Assembly (NCBI GenBank): GCA_947450325.1
Contig: CANFUT010000012.1
Location: forward strand, 1 to 64,000
Reading direction: 5' to 3'
DNA length: 64,000 bases
Origin: Flavobacteriia bacterium
GTDB taxonomy: Bacteria; Bacteroidota; Bacteroidia; Flavobacteriales_D; Crocinitomicaceae
Each line of letters starts with the position of its first letter. The stretch's first letter is position 1. This document shows, in pieces, positions 41,445 through 51,053 of this stretch. Position numbers and translations under genes: made by a program. The notes below the pieces were generated by a model. It searched no databases and was not told where the DNA came from. It saw nothing but the letters and a program-made list of their open reading frames with translations.

Positions 41445-42565
41445 TGAGTAGAAAAGGCATTCATATCATTTCCTTAGATGTTCCATTTCCTCCGGATTAT
41501 GGCGGAGTTATCGACATTTATTTCCGCGCAAAAGCGCTGAAAGATTTGGGTATTTATGTGATTTTACACTGTTTTGAGTACGGACGAGGGACATACCATG
41601 ATTTTCAAGAAATTGCAGATGAAATACATTATTACAAACGTAAAAAATCACTTTGGTCCAATTTTAAAAAAGAACCTTTTATTGTTGCGACCAGAAATTC
41701 GGAAGTGTTAGTCAATCGTTTGCTTGAAGATGAATTTCCGATTTTAATGGAAGGTTTGCATACGACGTCCATTTTAGCAGACAATCGTTTTGAACACAGA
41801 CAAAAATGGGTACGAATTCACAATGTTGAATGGCAATATTATGAAGCGTTGGCCTATTCAACAAGTTCGCCATTGAAGAAAACCTTTTTCAAAAAAGAAT
41901 CCAAAAAATTAAAAAAATACGAGAAAATCTTGGCAAAAGCAGATCAACTTTTGTGCTTAAACGAACAAGATTTAGCCTATTATGCTGCCATAAATTCCAA
42001 TTCGATTTATTGGGCTGTTGGATGTGATTTCAAAGAATTAAAACATGAAAAGATTGAAAATTTCGCATTGTTTCACGGGAATTTAAGTGTCTCTGAAAAT
42101 GAACGTGCTTTGCGTTGGATCATTGAAAGTTGGGATTCAACTCAAATTCAAATGCAACTGATTGTTGCTGGGAAAAATCCAAGTAAAAGTTTGCAAAATG
42201 AATTAAAAAAACACCCATTTATTTCGCTGAAAAGCAATCCTTCATCTGAAGAAATGGATCAACTTATTCGCACCGCTGAAATCAATCTACTCATTACTTT
42301 TCAATCCACTGGTGTAAAATTAAAGTTGATTAATTCCTTGAATCAAGGAAACCGTTGTGTGGTAAATCCGCTGATGATTGAAGGAACAGACTTAGGACAA
42401 TTTTGCGAAATCATAGACGACGCGGAAGATTTAAACAAAACCATTTCAACCAAGGTGGCGTTTTTAGAAGAAGAAAAATCTAAAAGAATTGACTATTTGA
42501 AAATGCATTTTGAAGCAGTTTCTCAAGCGAGAAAAGTATTGGAAAAAATTGGTTTTGAAATCTAA
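41444..42565 (+). CDS. Glycosyltransferase of the same operon
   Basis: Start ATG at 41444, overlapping the previous stop by one base (TAATG), gives 373 residues; an upstream in-frame extension would overlap the first glycosyltransferase. The protein has an N-terminal domain IHIISLDVPFPPDYGGVIDI (PPxxGG motif of GT-B enzymes), a central helical stretch rich in lysine (KKTFFKKESKKLKKYEKIL) and a C-terminal domain with FALFHGNLSVSENERALRWI and TFQSTGVKLKLINSLNQGN. It is probably a partner of the gene before it in surface polysaccharide synthesis (inference). Confidence 0.8.
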   Translation: MSRKGIHIISLDVPFPPDYGGVIDIYFRAKALKDLGIYVILHCFEYGRGTYHDFQEIADEIHYYKRKKSLWSNFKKEPFIVATRNSEVLVNRLLEDEFPILMEGLHTTSILADNRFEHRQKWVRIHNVEWQYYEALAYSTSSPLKKTFFKKESKKLKKYEKILAKADQLLCLNEQDLAYYAAINSNSIYWAVGCDFKELKHEKIENFALFHGNLSVSENERALRWIIESWDSTQIQMQLIVAGKNPSKSLQNELKKHPFISLKSNPSSEEMDQLIRTAEINLLITFQSTGVKLKLINSLNQGNRCVVNPLMIEGTDLGQFCEIIDDAEDLNKTISTKVAFLEEEKSKRIDYLKMHFEAVSQARKVLEKIGFEI

Positions 42566-42570
42566 ATTTT

Positions 42571-43035
42571 CTAGAAAAACAATCTTCCATTCAACCATTC
42601 AGGATCTAAAATCGCATTTCGTTTTTGATAAAAATCGATCGCCAATTGATTCCATTCTAGCACTTGCCAATCCATCCGTTTAACGCCAGATTCTTTCGCG
42701 ATTGAAACGACTTTATCAAACAATTTTCCACCAATTCCTGAGGTTCTAAATTCGGGCAATACAAAGAAATCCTCCAAGTACAAGCATTTTCCTTTCCAGG
42801 TTGAATAGGATGTGTACCACAAAACAAAACCAACGATTTGTTGCGACTCAATTCCATCAATGATTGAAATTTCTTCTGCAACAATCGCTTCGCAAATTTG
42901 CTCCTCAAATAGATGGATTCCCAACGCTTCAGCAGTATTGCTAACTTCATTGGGTGCCTTTTCATATTCCGCCAACGCCTGAATCAAAAGCATAATTCCA
43001 AATTCATCCCCTTTTTGAGCTGCTCGAATTTCCAT
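42571..43035 (-). CDS. GNAT-family N-acetyltransferase (SSAT-like)
   Basis: The 154-residue acetyltransferase resembles the spermidine/diamine acetyltransferase group: IRAAQKGDEFGIMLLIQALA at the start, LYLEDFFVLPEFRTSGIGGK with the acetyl-CoA loop R-x-x-G-x-G, MDWQVLEWNQLAIDFYQKR at the end. The substrate is probably a polyamine or other small amine. It is convergent with the second glycosyltransferase (5-base gap) and starts within one base of the sprA stop, so it could share the sprA transcript. Confidence 0.85.
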   Translation of the reverse strand: MEIRAAQKGDEFGIMLLIQALAEYEKAPNEVSNTAEALGIHLFEEQICEAIVAEEISIIDGIESQQIVGFVLWYTSYSTWKGKCLYLEDFFVLPEFRTSGIGGKLFDKVVSIAKESGVKRMDWQVLEWNQLAIDFYQKRNAILDPEWLNGRLFF

Positions 43036-46000
43036 TAAAGTCCAGCCAAATTTAATCTGAAACGAATACCTGCACTTGTGTTTCCTGTTGGATAACTCGA
43101 TGCGATTTTCGGTGTGTTGATTACTTGATCGTAGTACAACTGAATCGTCAAGTTTTGACCAATGTTGTAATCCGCAGAAGACTTGATAGAAACAACTCTT
43201 TGTCCAGCTGTTCCTTGACTTGTGTTCTCCTCGATTTTACGAATCACTGTTAAATTATCTCTGAAAGAGAAATCAAAACGAATATTCAACGGTTCTTCCA
43301 AGTTTTTAGATTTGTACTTGATTGGCAATTTCACTTTCGGGAATTTGTATCCAACACCTATCACCCATTCTGTTCCCAAAATTTCAGTAATTTGATTGTT
43401 TGTCAACGCCAAATTCGCACTTCTATCTTTCTTCAATTCGAATTTTGTAATCAATCCTTGACCGTTTACATTCCACGTGGCATCTACACCAATCAATGGT
43501 GAGAATCTTTCAGAAACTGTGATGTTGGTCACATTTCGAGCAACGAAGAAATTGTCGTTTTGATCTAATCCAGTTGCATTTCCATTAACGTCTTGCGTTG
43601 CTTTCAGATTCGTTTGCAATCCACCAACAGTTACAGAAGAACTATATCCGTGACGAACCACAAAATTCTTCACAATTTTCTTCATAAATGGGAACTTTGT
43701 CAAACCATTGTAATTGATATTCCAGTTTGGCAAAGGAAGATTTTTCACTGGATTGATGTTTCCTGAATTAATCTTTTTGTCTGTGTAACTTGTCAAGAAT
43801 GCACCAATCACAACTTCCTGTTGAGTTCCACCATAACCCATTGCGTATCCATTGACCACATTGGTCGAATTAGGGTTTCTTGCTCCTAGCAATTGCGAAA
43901 CTTCTGATCTACTTGCACGCATATTATCGAAAAGCGAAGACTCTAAATTTTTACCCAATTTAGTAAATGCAGAACCCAAAGAAACAGTTGAATAAGTTAA
44001 GGTAGCTGTTTCCATTCTACTTTGACTTTCAAATTTTTGATTGTCGTCGTTCCATCTAAAAAATTCACCTGAACTGACTCCATAATTTCTATTTGCTGTC
44101 AATTCAATACTGAAATCTTTGAACGGTTCTAAAGAAGCACGAGCAGAAATGTTTTGCGTATGCGTAATTGTATATTGACGATTTAACGCGCTATTTTTCA
44201 CCAACCAATCATTGTTCTCAGTAATTCTAGCGATATCATAACCTGTTTCTTTACCACCCAAATTATAACGTTGTTGACCAAAAATAAAACCAGCCATTCC
44301 ATTTTGGTTTCCATTGGTGAAACCTAAAACACTTGAACCTTGATTATATCCAGGCAATAAAGTTCCATCTGTCAACGCATACGTTCCTGACACAGATCTA
44401 ACGGTCATAACCAATCTTCCAAGGAAACCAGAAACGGGACTCACTTTGTCTTTGCGTTTTTCTTCGCGGTCTTTTTTGCGTTTCAAACGACGTTTTTTGC
44501 GTTCGAATTGACGTTTTTTCTTTTCCCACTTGCGAAGTTCCTTCGGTGTCATCTCTTCCACTGGTTTGTCTGGAAGTAATTCTTCTAAAACTTCTTTGGT
44601 TTCAGCTGTTGGTTTTGGATCCGTTTTTTCAGGTCCATCATCCATGTTTTTTACCCCAGTTGCTTTTGCTCTTTGAGGTTTTCCGTCTGAAATTAGCTTT
44701 TGTAAAAATTTGGATTTACTATACAAAGTGGTGAAATTCATTTGAGCTGTTGTATTGAAAACACGGCTATTTTGAATGATATTTCCATATTGACTTTGAC
44801 CTAAAGGTGCGCGTTGCCAATTGAAAGTTCCACTGTATTTTGCATTACCAGTAATCCAATCTAACGCTGGTATTTTATCAAAAGGAACATTGTAAGATAA
44901 ACCATAATCGTGAGTATAATCAATACTTTGACCCAAAGTTTTCATCTGCGCTCGAATCGTATCTTTGAATTCACGGTAATTATTTGGATCCAATTTTTTA
45001 TCAATTCTCCCTTGATTTTCATCAAACAATGAACGATTATTCGCATTGAAAGTAAATTTCAAGTTCTTAGTAATGTCATACCCTAAATTGTAGGAACGAT
45101 TCCAAGTAAATGATTTTACAAACACTGGGTCAAACTCATACCCTGGAGTAATGTTGTTTTTGACTTGACGCTCGTTGTAGCTTCGAATCAAGTCGTTATT
45201 CATCCCAATATTTTTAGGCGTTAAGAAAATGTTTGCATCTCTAATGATGGACCACCATTTAGATTTTTGCATGAATTTGATTTTCTTAAACGGCTCAATT
45301 GGTTTGGCAGTAAATGAATAATTATATGTCAAACCACCGCGCCAAATCTTTGTTCTATCGTATTCCAAATTGAAATCCCTATGTAGGTTTTCACTGTAAG
45401 CATAACTCAGGGAGAAATTTGATACATTCCAAAAATGAGGTTTTGCATTTGCACCTAATTCTTTTCGAACATTGGTGAAATTATAAGACCGTCTTTCTGT
45501 ATAATCCTGACCAGAACGTGCACGTTCTTTTCTTGTAGCTGGATCGTAATCAGCCAATCTAATATCCGGATTGAAAGGATCGTATTCAGGATTTATGATT
45601 CCTACAGAATAGCCATAGAAGAAAGGCAATGCCAATTTCACACGTTTACCAAGGAATTGACCCAACTGAACATTGGTATTGAAATCAAAACCTAATTGCT
45701 GATTACGTTGTCTTTCTTGTACACGACTTTCGATTGAACCCCAGTTTACACCGCTATAATTTCCAGACATGGAAACGGTTGCAAAGTCTGCTGCTTGAAT
45801 TTGCATTCTTGCAACTGCTGCTGATCCACCTTCATTTTGAAAATCAGTCAAACGCAACTCATTCACCCAAATCATCGCGCATTTGGCTTCACCGTCATCC
45901 GCCCAAGGATTGTCAGCTTGCTTGCTTGGATTTCTAATTCCAATCATAATGGAACGAATTCCTTGCAAGTTTGGACTTCCTTTGACTTTGATTAATCTCT

Positions 46001-49000
46001 TTGGGTTTTTTGGATCAATCATCACCCATTCAACATTGTTAGTCAACGTTGAATTTGAAGTTCCTGTGATCGCATTTCGCTTTTTCTTCGCATCCAATAA
46101 ATCATCAAAAATGATTTCAACATTATTCGCTTCTGGCCAAATTGATAAATCATTGTTGTCGTACCATTGACTTTTGGTCATAGGCATTTCATATTCGTAG
46201 TAGTTTTCTGTGAAATCAGTTCCCAAACGAATAAACAAAGTCAAATCCTCATTATTCAATGGTTTGGTTGTTGTGATTTCTTCTGCGTGAACAAACATTT
46301 TCAATTTTTTGTATGTTCTAACATCAAATTGAACGTTTCTGTAGGCTGCTCTTGCATCACCATCTTTCAAGTTACAAACTTCTAATGTCAATGATTGCTC
46401 ATTCAATTGTCTTTGTTGCACTTGAGAAGGATCGACCTCACGGATAATGGATGGAGGAAGCTTATAATTGATTGGATTTCTTTCCGCGTTTTCTTCAAAG
46501 TTTACAGCAGCGATATTGAAAGTTGTCAAGTTTGGATCGGTTACAACTCCTTCACCTGGAGTAACCAAATCTTGTTTGAATCTTCTCCATTCTCCACGAA
46601 TGAATTCCAATTTGGCAAAACGGATAACTACCTCTTCATCAAATTCTTTCAAGAACATTCGCATAAAACGAATTGATCTAAAATCGGTTATTCCATTGAT
46701 TATTTTCTCTGGCTCACTTACTGGAATCTTGTACTGAATCCATCTTTCTCTTTTTGTACTTCCTGCAGGAATAAAAGTTTGAACACTCGTCACAAAATTC
46801 TGTCCAACAATTGTATCACCAGGACGAAGACTCACTTTGTATTGGAAATAACTTTCAGTTTCTGAAATATTATTGTCTTGATTTAAATCTTCTAAGTCAG
46901 GTAAATTTGTCGCTTGTGTGGGATATCCAGCAGCATTTGCTGTATCTGACATGTTGGTTGTATAAGAATTCCCCTCAGTTGAATTGTACTTTTTATAACG
47001 TTCTAAGATATTTGCTTTTTGATTGTCATAAACGTCATCGCGGTAAAATTTATAATTATCACTTGAAGGGTCAGCAATCATTTTCGCTTTCGCCGTTGCG
47101 GTTAAATTTGGATTTGATTGCACCCAATTTACATAATTTGTGTATGCCAATTTTTCTGCAGCATCTTTTCTACCATCTAAACCAACATCTTGATTGGCTC
47201 TTGATTCAGGATCTGTATTAAACGCATTCACAACTACTTGTTGTGTCGAAACATTCGCCCAAGGTGTAGAATCTAAATTGGTTGTGTCTCCTGCAGTTGG
47301 CGGCAAACCATTTTCAAAACTTTTACGAGAATCTGGAAGTACATCTTCAGAAACATTTCCTAAATTGAAATACAAATCACCTCCGTTGTGTGGCGAATTT
47401 GGATTAACACTTTCTGCGTCTTGGTTGAAAGGATCTAAAATCCAAAATTGGATGAATTCGATATTGGTTTGTTCAAAATCATTGGTTGTCAATGCGCGCA
47501 TAATTCCACCCCAACGATTTTCTGGATTGGTGAAATTTCCATTTGCATCAATAGTGGTAGAAGTAGTATCATAATTATACATTCCACGTTCCGTAGGATA
47601 ATACGCTAAATCCAAAAACTGAACGATTGGAACAGTACCATAAGCCAATTGTGAATTCGTGAAAATGTCTGTTTGTTTTACCAAACGCATTCTACTATCC
47701 GATAGCATCGCAGGATCGTCGTTAATGTGTTTTGGTCTTAGTGCGTTATCTGAATAGAATAACTGATCAATTTGGTACCAAGCGACTTTTGCTCTTCTAT
47801 ATCCAGCTGATAGATTTTTAACCGACGCTTCAGGAAACAAAGATGGTTGACCTTGTGGAATAGATGCCATTTTCCAAGCGCTGACACTTTTTAAATCAAT
47901 GGTCGTTTGACTTCCTTCAAAGTCATCAATATACGACATTCCATCTTTGGTAATGGCTTTTGGAACACCAGGAATTAAGTGTGCAACTTCACCTGTGAAT
48001 GAAATGCTTGATTTGGCTTTGGTAGAAATTACTGGCAATAAATCAACCAATTTGGTCAAAAAGGGCAAATCTTTTCTGAAAGCAATATCTAAGCCTAACA
48101 CATTGTTTTTGAATGGCTCACTTCCAATATCTACTTTTTGAGTTACTGGTCGCTCCATCATTCTCATCCAAGTTCCACCAATGTTGAAATCTTCTGAAAA
48201 TCGATAATTCATGTGTGTACCAATCAAAGATTTGGCTTGAAAACCAAAAACGGAATTGCTTTCAATTGAGATTTTTAAAGGTGTGTTAGATTCTAAAATT
48301 CCAGTATTCAAAATTTTGACACGACCCAAATTGTAATCAACGGTAAAATCTTGTCCTTCTACCAATTTGATTCCACCAGCAGTGATTGAAACAGCACCTT
48401 GAGGCACGTTCAATGAATTTAAAGGAATATCTGAAGTGATGGAAGATTGATATTGTCCTTTTAAAACAAATCTATTTTTCAATGGAATCTGTTGAGCGGC
48501 AGTTTTCGTTGAGTCATACAATTCTGTGTAAGCAGTATTATTTACAATCGCTTCAGGAATATTTGCATCTAATAATTTTTGTCTCAAAACTTGACCAAAT
48601 GGTTCAACAGTTGAAAAGTAAATTCGACCGTTTCTTGGATTTACCGTTCCACCTCTTTCAGAGCGGTTTCCTGTGAATGTCATCGGAGCAAAATCGAACA
48701 ATCCATCAGAAAAAGGTTGCTCATTCATATTGATTCTGTCCATCTCAAGCACAGTAACCAATTGTTTATCTTTAATTCCCTCTGCTGGAAAGAAAGGAAC
48801 AAGTAAACTATTCGCTGGATTATTATATAAAACGTCTAATCTGAATCCTGTTTTGTCCAATTGATAAGCACCAATGGAATAAACATTTTTCATCATCAAA
48901 TCCCAAATTCTATTTTTAGGATTGGTCAATGTAGGTTTCAATAATTTCAAAATCAACGCATCTTGACCAGAAATACCGTCTACAGAAAATTCACCAACTT

Positions 49001-50408
49001 GAAAAGTTTCACCTCTATATGTATATTCATATGCTACAGCTAAAACCTCATCATTATTCAAAGGCAAATTCAAGGAAATGAAACCCAATAAAGCGTTGTA
49101 AGAATATTCTTGATCTGTTAATTTTCTTGCGTTCTCAACTTTCTCATAATGTTTGGCTTGCACAAATGGTCCAGGTGCAACACCTTGTGCTGACAAAGTA
49201 GAAACAGCACCAGAAAATCCTCTAATTCCTGATTGTGCAGCGGCCCATTCATACAATCCATTCGCTTCGTTGTCGGGAAACTTCGCATTTGTTAATGAAC
49301 CAGGATTTCCTTCAACGTTTTGTGCTTTTGATTCACCTAAATCGGTAAACGCTACGATATTTCTTGTGTTTTCAGTATTGTTGACGCGATTTGTCAACCA
49401 AACTTCCATTCTTGTTATATTGATTTCCGATTTTGGAATCGGCAAAGTTGACATTGCTTCATCGTATTCATCCCGGAAATTTAAATTGATGAAATAGTGT
49501 CTATTTGCTTCGTAATTGTCTGCGGTAATCTCGAAAGGTTGAACTTGCGCTTTTCCAGTGATGTTGATTTCTTGACGTTTACTTTTAGAAGAAGCCATGA
49601 TTCCATCGATCGTAAATCTTCCAAATTTCATCTGAGAATAAACTCCAAAAAGCACTTGAGAACCTTGAATCAAAGACGTTTTCAAAGGAAGTGTTACGTT
49701 ACCAACTTCCAATTTTTGCATGATTTGATCTTCGTCACCAGTATATCCTAATTTAGTGATGTTATCAAAATCAAAAGCGGCTTGTGTATTGTAACTGGCA
49801 TTTAATTTGATCTTTGTACCAATTTGACCAACTAAATTTAATTGAATTTGTTGCTGGAAATCAAAACGCGTGATTCTTCGCTGTTTGACCGGTAAAATTG
49901 GATTGTCATACCTGGACGAATTGACACCAAACGAAAGCTCGATAGATCCTTGCGGTCTAATACTGATTTCATTGGATCCAAAAATGTTTGTAAAAGCTTT
50001 TCCTGGAATTTTAATTGAAGGTTGAAAACCGCGTTTTGCTTGGGTTTCAGCATCAATTTTTTCTTTCCAGTTTTGTTGCATCGCTTTGCGACGTTCATAT
50101 TCCAAATATTCTTCCAAGGTCATCATGGAAGGATTTCTGTAATTCAAATCTGATTTTCCAATTGTTTCTTTAAAAATATAAGTGCCGGTAGTTGGATCAT
50201 AAACAATGGTAGGACTTACAGAAGATGGATCTCCTAAGTCAAAGCTTTGTTTAGTCGTCTGTGTGGGGTCAATATTATTGTTAATTGGAAACGGTAGCGT
50301 ATCCGGTGGATTGTTTTGCCCGGAGACAAAACTGGCAAACATACACGAAAAGACAAAAATTAATGCCTTAAGGTTCAATAACTTATTAATAAAAATATCT
50401 TTTTTCAA
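43035..50408 (-). CDS. sprA: T9SS outer-membrane translocon SprA
   Basis: The 2,457-residue protein is the giant beta-barrel channel of the type IX secretion system and of gliding. It has a signal peptide (ALIFVFSCMFASFVSG) and many long barrel strands throughout; family signatures such as SFGVNSSRYDNPILPVKQRR, LNLVGQIGTKIKLNASYNTQ, NPTRENRWGGIMR-like and the conserved C-terminal YKFPKVKLPIKYKSKN are visible. The start is TTG at 50408, four bases after ruvA; no ATG fits the signal peptide. A very basic/acidic stretch of about 45 residues (KKRQFERKKRRLKRKKDREE) interrupts the barrel near residue 1975. It would export the T9SS cargo encoded at 3460, 53432 and 56863. Confidence 0.96.
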   Translation of the reverse strand: MKKDIFINKLLNLKALIFVFSCMFASFVSGQNNPPDTLPFPINNNIDPTQTTKQSFDLGDPSSVSPTIVYDPTTGTYIFKETIGKSDLNYRNPSMMTLEEYLEYERRKAMQQNWKEKIDAETQAKRGFQPSIKIPGKAFTNIFGSNEISIRPQGSIELSFGVNSSRYDNPILPVKQRRITRFDFQQQIQLNLVGQIGTKIKLNASYNTQAAFDFDNITKLGYTGDEDQIMQKLEVGNVTLPLKTSLIQGSQVLFGVYSQMKFGRFTIDGIMASSKSKRQEINITGKAQVQPFEITADNYEANRHYFINLNFRDEYDEAMSTLPIPKSEINITRMEVWLTNRVNNTENTRNIVAFTDLGESKAQNVEGNPGSLTNAKFPDNEANGLYEWAAAQSGIRGFSGAVSTLSAQGVAPGPFVQAKHYEKVENARKLTDQEYSYNALLGFISLNLPLNNDEVLAVAYEYTYRGETFQVGEFSVDGISGQDALILKLLKPTLTNPKNRIWDLMMKNVYSIGAYQLDKTGFRLDVLYNNPANSLLVPFFPAEGIKDKQLVTVLEMDRINMNEQPFSDGLFDFAPMTFTGNRSERGGTVNPRNGRIYFSTVEPFGQVLRQKLLDANIPEAIVNNTAYTELYDSTKTAAQQIPLKNRFVLKGQYQSSITSDIPLNSLNVPQGAVSITAGGIKLVEGQDFTVDYNLGRVKILNTGILESNTPLKISIESNSVFGFQAKSLIGTHMNYRFSEDFNIGGTWMRMMERPVTQKVDIGSEPFKNNVLGLDIAFRKDLPFLTKLVDLLPVISTKAKSSISFTGEVAHLIPGVPKAITKDGMSYIDDFEGSQTTIDLKSVSAWKMASIPQGQPSLFPEASVKNLSAGYRRAKVAWYQIDQLFYSDNALRPKHINDDPAMLSDSRMRLVKQTDIFTNSQLAYGTVPIVQFLDLAYYPTERGMYNYDTTSTTIDANGNFTNPENRWGGIMRALTTNDFEQTNIEFIQFWILDPFNQDAESVNPNSPHNGGDLYFNLGNVSEDVLPDSRKSFENGLPPTAGDTTNLDSTPWANVSTQQVVVNAFNTDPESRANQDVGLDGRKDAAEKLAYTNYVNWVQSNPNLTATAKAKMIADPSSDNYKFYRDDVYDNQKANILERYKKYNSTEGNSYTTNMSDTANAAGYPTQATNLPDLEDLNQDNNISETESYFQYKVSLRPGDTIVGQNFVTSVQTFIPAGSTKRERWIQYKIPVSEPEKIINGITDFRSIRFMRMFLKEFDEEVVIRFAKLEFIRGEWRRFKQDLVTPGEGVVTDPNLTTFNIAAVNFEENAERNPINYKLPPSIIREVDPSQVQQRQLNEQSLTLEVCNLKDGDARAAYRNVQFDVRTYKKLKMFVHAEEITTTKPLNNEDLTLFIRLGTDFTENYYEYEMPMTKSQWYDNNDLSIWPEANNVEIIFDDLLDAKKKRNAITGTSNSTLTNNVEWVMIDPKNPKRLIKVKGSPNLQGIRSIMIGIRNPSKQADNPWADDGEAKCAMIWVNELRLTDFQNEGGSAAVARMQIQAADFATVSMSGNYSGVNWGSIESRVQERQRNQQLGFDFNTNVQLGQFLGKRVKLALPFFYGYSVGIINPEYDPFNPDIRLADYDPATRKERARSGQDYTERRSYNFTNVRKELGANAKPHFWNVSNFSLSYAYSENLHRDFNLEYDRTKIWRGGLTYNYSFTAKPIEPFKKIKFMQKSKWWSIIRDANIFLTPKNIGMNNDLIRSYNERQVKNNITPGYEFDPVFVKSFTWNRSYNLGYDITKNLKFTFNANNRSLFDENQGRIDKKLDPNNYREFKDTIRAQMKTLGQSIDYTHDYGLSYNVPFDKIPALDWITGNAKYSGTFNWQRAPLGQSQYGNIIQNSRVFNTTAQMNFTTLYSKSKFLQKLISDGKPQRAKATGVKNMDDGPEKTDPKPTAETKEVLEELLPDKPVEEMTPKELRKWEKKKRQFERKKRRLKRKKDREEKRKDKVSPVSGFLGRLVMTVRSVSGTYALTDGTLLPGYNQGSSVLGFTNGNQNGMAGFIFGQQRYNLGGKETGYDIARITENNDWLVKNSALNRQYTITHTQNISARASLEPFKDFSIELTANRNYGVSSGEFFRWNDDNQKFESQSRMETATLTYSTVSLGSAFTKLGKNLESSLFDNMRASRSEVSQLLGARNPNSTNVVNGYAMGYGGTQQEVVIGAFLTSYTDKKINSGNINPVKNLPLPNWNINYNGLTKFPFMKKIVKNFVVRHGYSSSVTVGGLQTNLKATQDVNGNATGLDQNDNFFVARNVTNITVSERFSPLIGVDATWNVNGQGLITKFELKKDRSANLALTNNQITEILGTEWVIGVGYKFPKVKLPIKYKSKNLEEPLNIRFDFSFRDNLTVIRKIEENTSQGTAGQRVVSIKSSADYNIGQNLTIQLYYDQVINTPKIASSYPTGNTSAGIRFRLNLAGL

Positions 50409-50411
50409 AAC

Positions 50412-50987
50412 TTATAAAATTTTGAGTGCGTCTTTGATTAGTTTTTCAACGGTTTCGTCACCAGTACTCACTTTATCTAAAGCTTTGTCGGCGGCTTTTT
50501 TATCAAAACCTAAGGAAACCAAAGCGGTTAACGCATCAAATCGATTCGTATTGTTTCCAGAGAAAATATTTCCTGCTGAAAAATTGAATTTTAACATTTT
50601 ATCTTTTAGATCTATGATCACACGTTGAGCCGTTTTTACACCAATTCCTTTGATACTTTGAATTGTTCTTACGTCATCCGTTTGGATTGCTTGTGCGATA
50701 TCTTCTGTTGACATCGATGAAAGCATAATCATCGCTGTATTTGGGCCAATACCTGAAACTGAAATCAAATGATTGAACATTTCTCTTTCTTCTTTGATTG
50801 CAAAACCGTAAAGTAATTGAGCATCTTCACGCACAATAAACTGTGTATAAATCAAAATGGATTCATCAGATGAAATAGAAGAAAAAGTATTCAATGAAAT
50901 TTTGACTTCATAGCCAATTCCACCACATTCGATGATGAGATTGGTTGGGTTTTTTTCTATTAATTTACCATTTAGGTGCGTAATCAT
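50412..50987 (-). CDS. ruvA: Holliday junction DNA helicase subunit RuvA
   Basis: The 191-residue protein binds four-way junctions as a tetramer and loads RuvB. Domain I is an OB fold (MITHLNGKLIEKNPTNLIIE, GYEVKISLNTF), domain II carries two helix-hairpin-helix motifs (LISVSGIGPNTAM and IQSIKGIGVKTAQRVI) and domain III binds RuvB (ALTALVSLGFDKKAADKALD). Length is normal. It directly precedes sprA with a four-base gap on the same strand, so the secretion channel gene is expressed behind a DNA-repair gene. RuvB and RuvC are not in the window. Confidence 0.96.
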   Translation of the reverse strand: MITHLNGKLIEKNPTNLIIECGGIGYEVKISLNTFSSISSDESILIYTQFIVREDAQLLYGFAIKEEREMFNHLISVSGIGPNTAMIMLSSMSTEDIAQAIQTDDVRTIQSIKGIGVKTAQRVIIDLKDKMLKFNFSAGNIFSGNNTNRFDALTALVSLGFDKKAADKALDKVSTGDETVEKLIKDALKIL

Positions 50988-51053
50988 TTTTTCAAAGTAT
51001 TGATTAATTGACGTTCATACGCCTAAAAAAGACGTGTGAAGCATCAAAAATAA

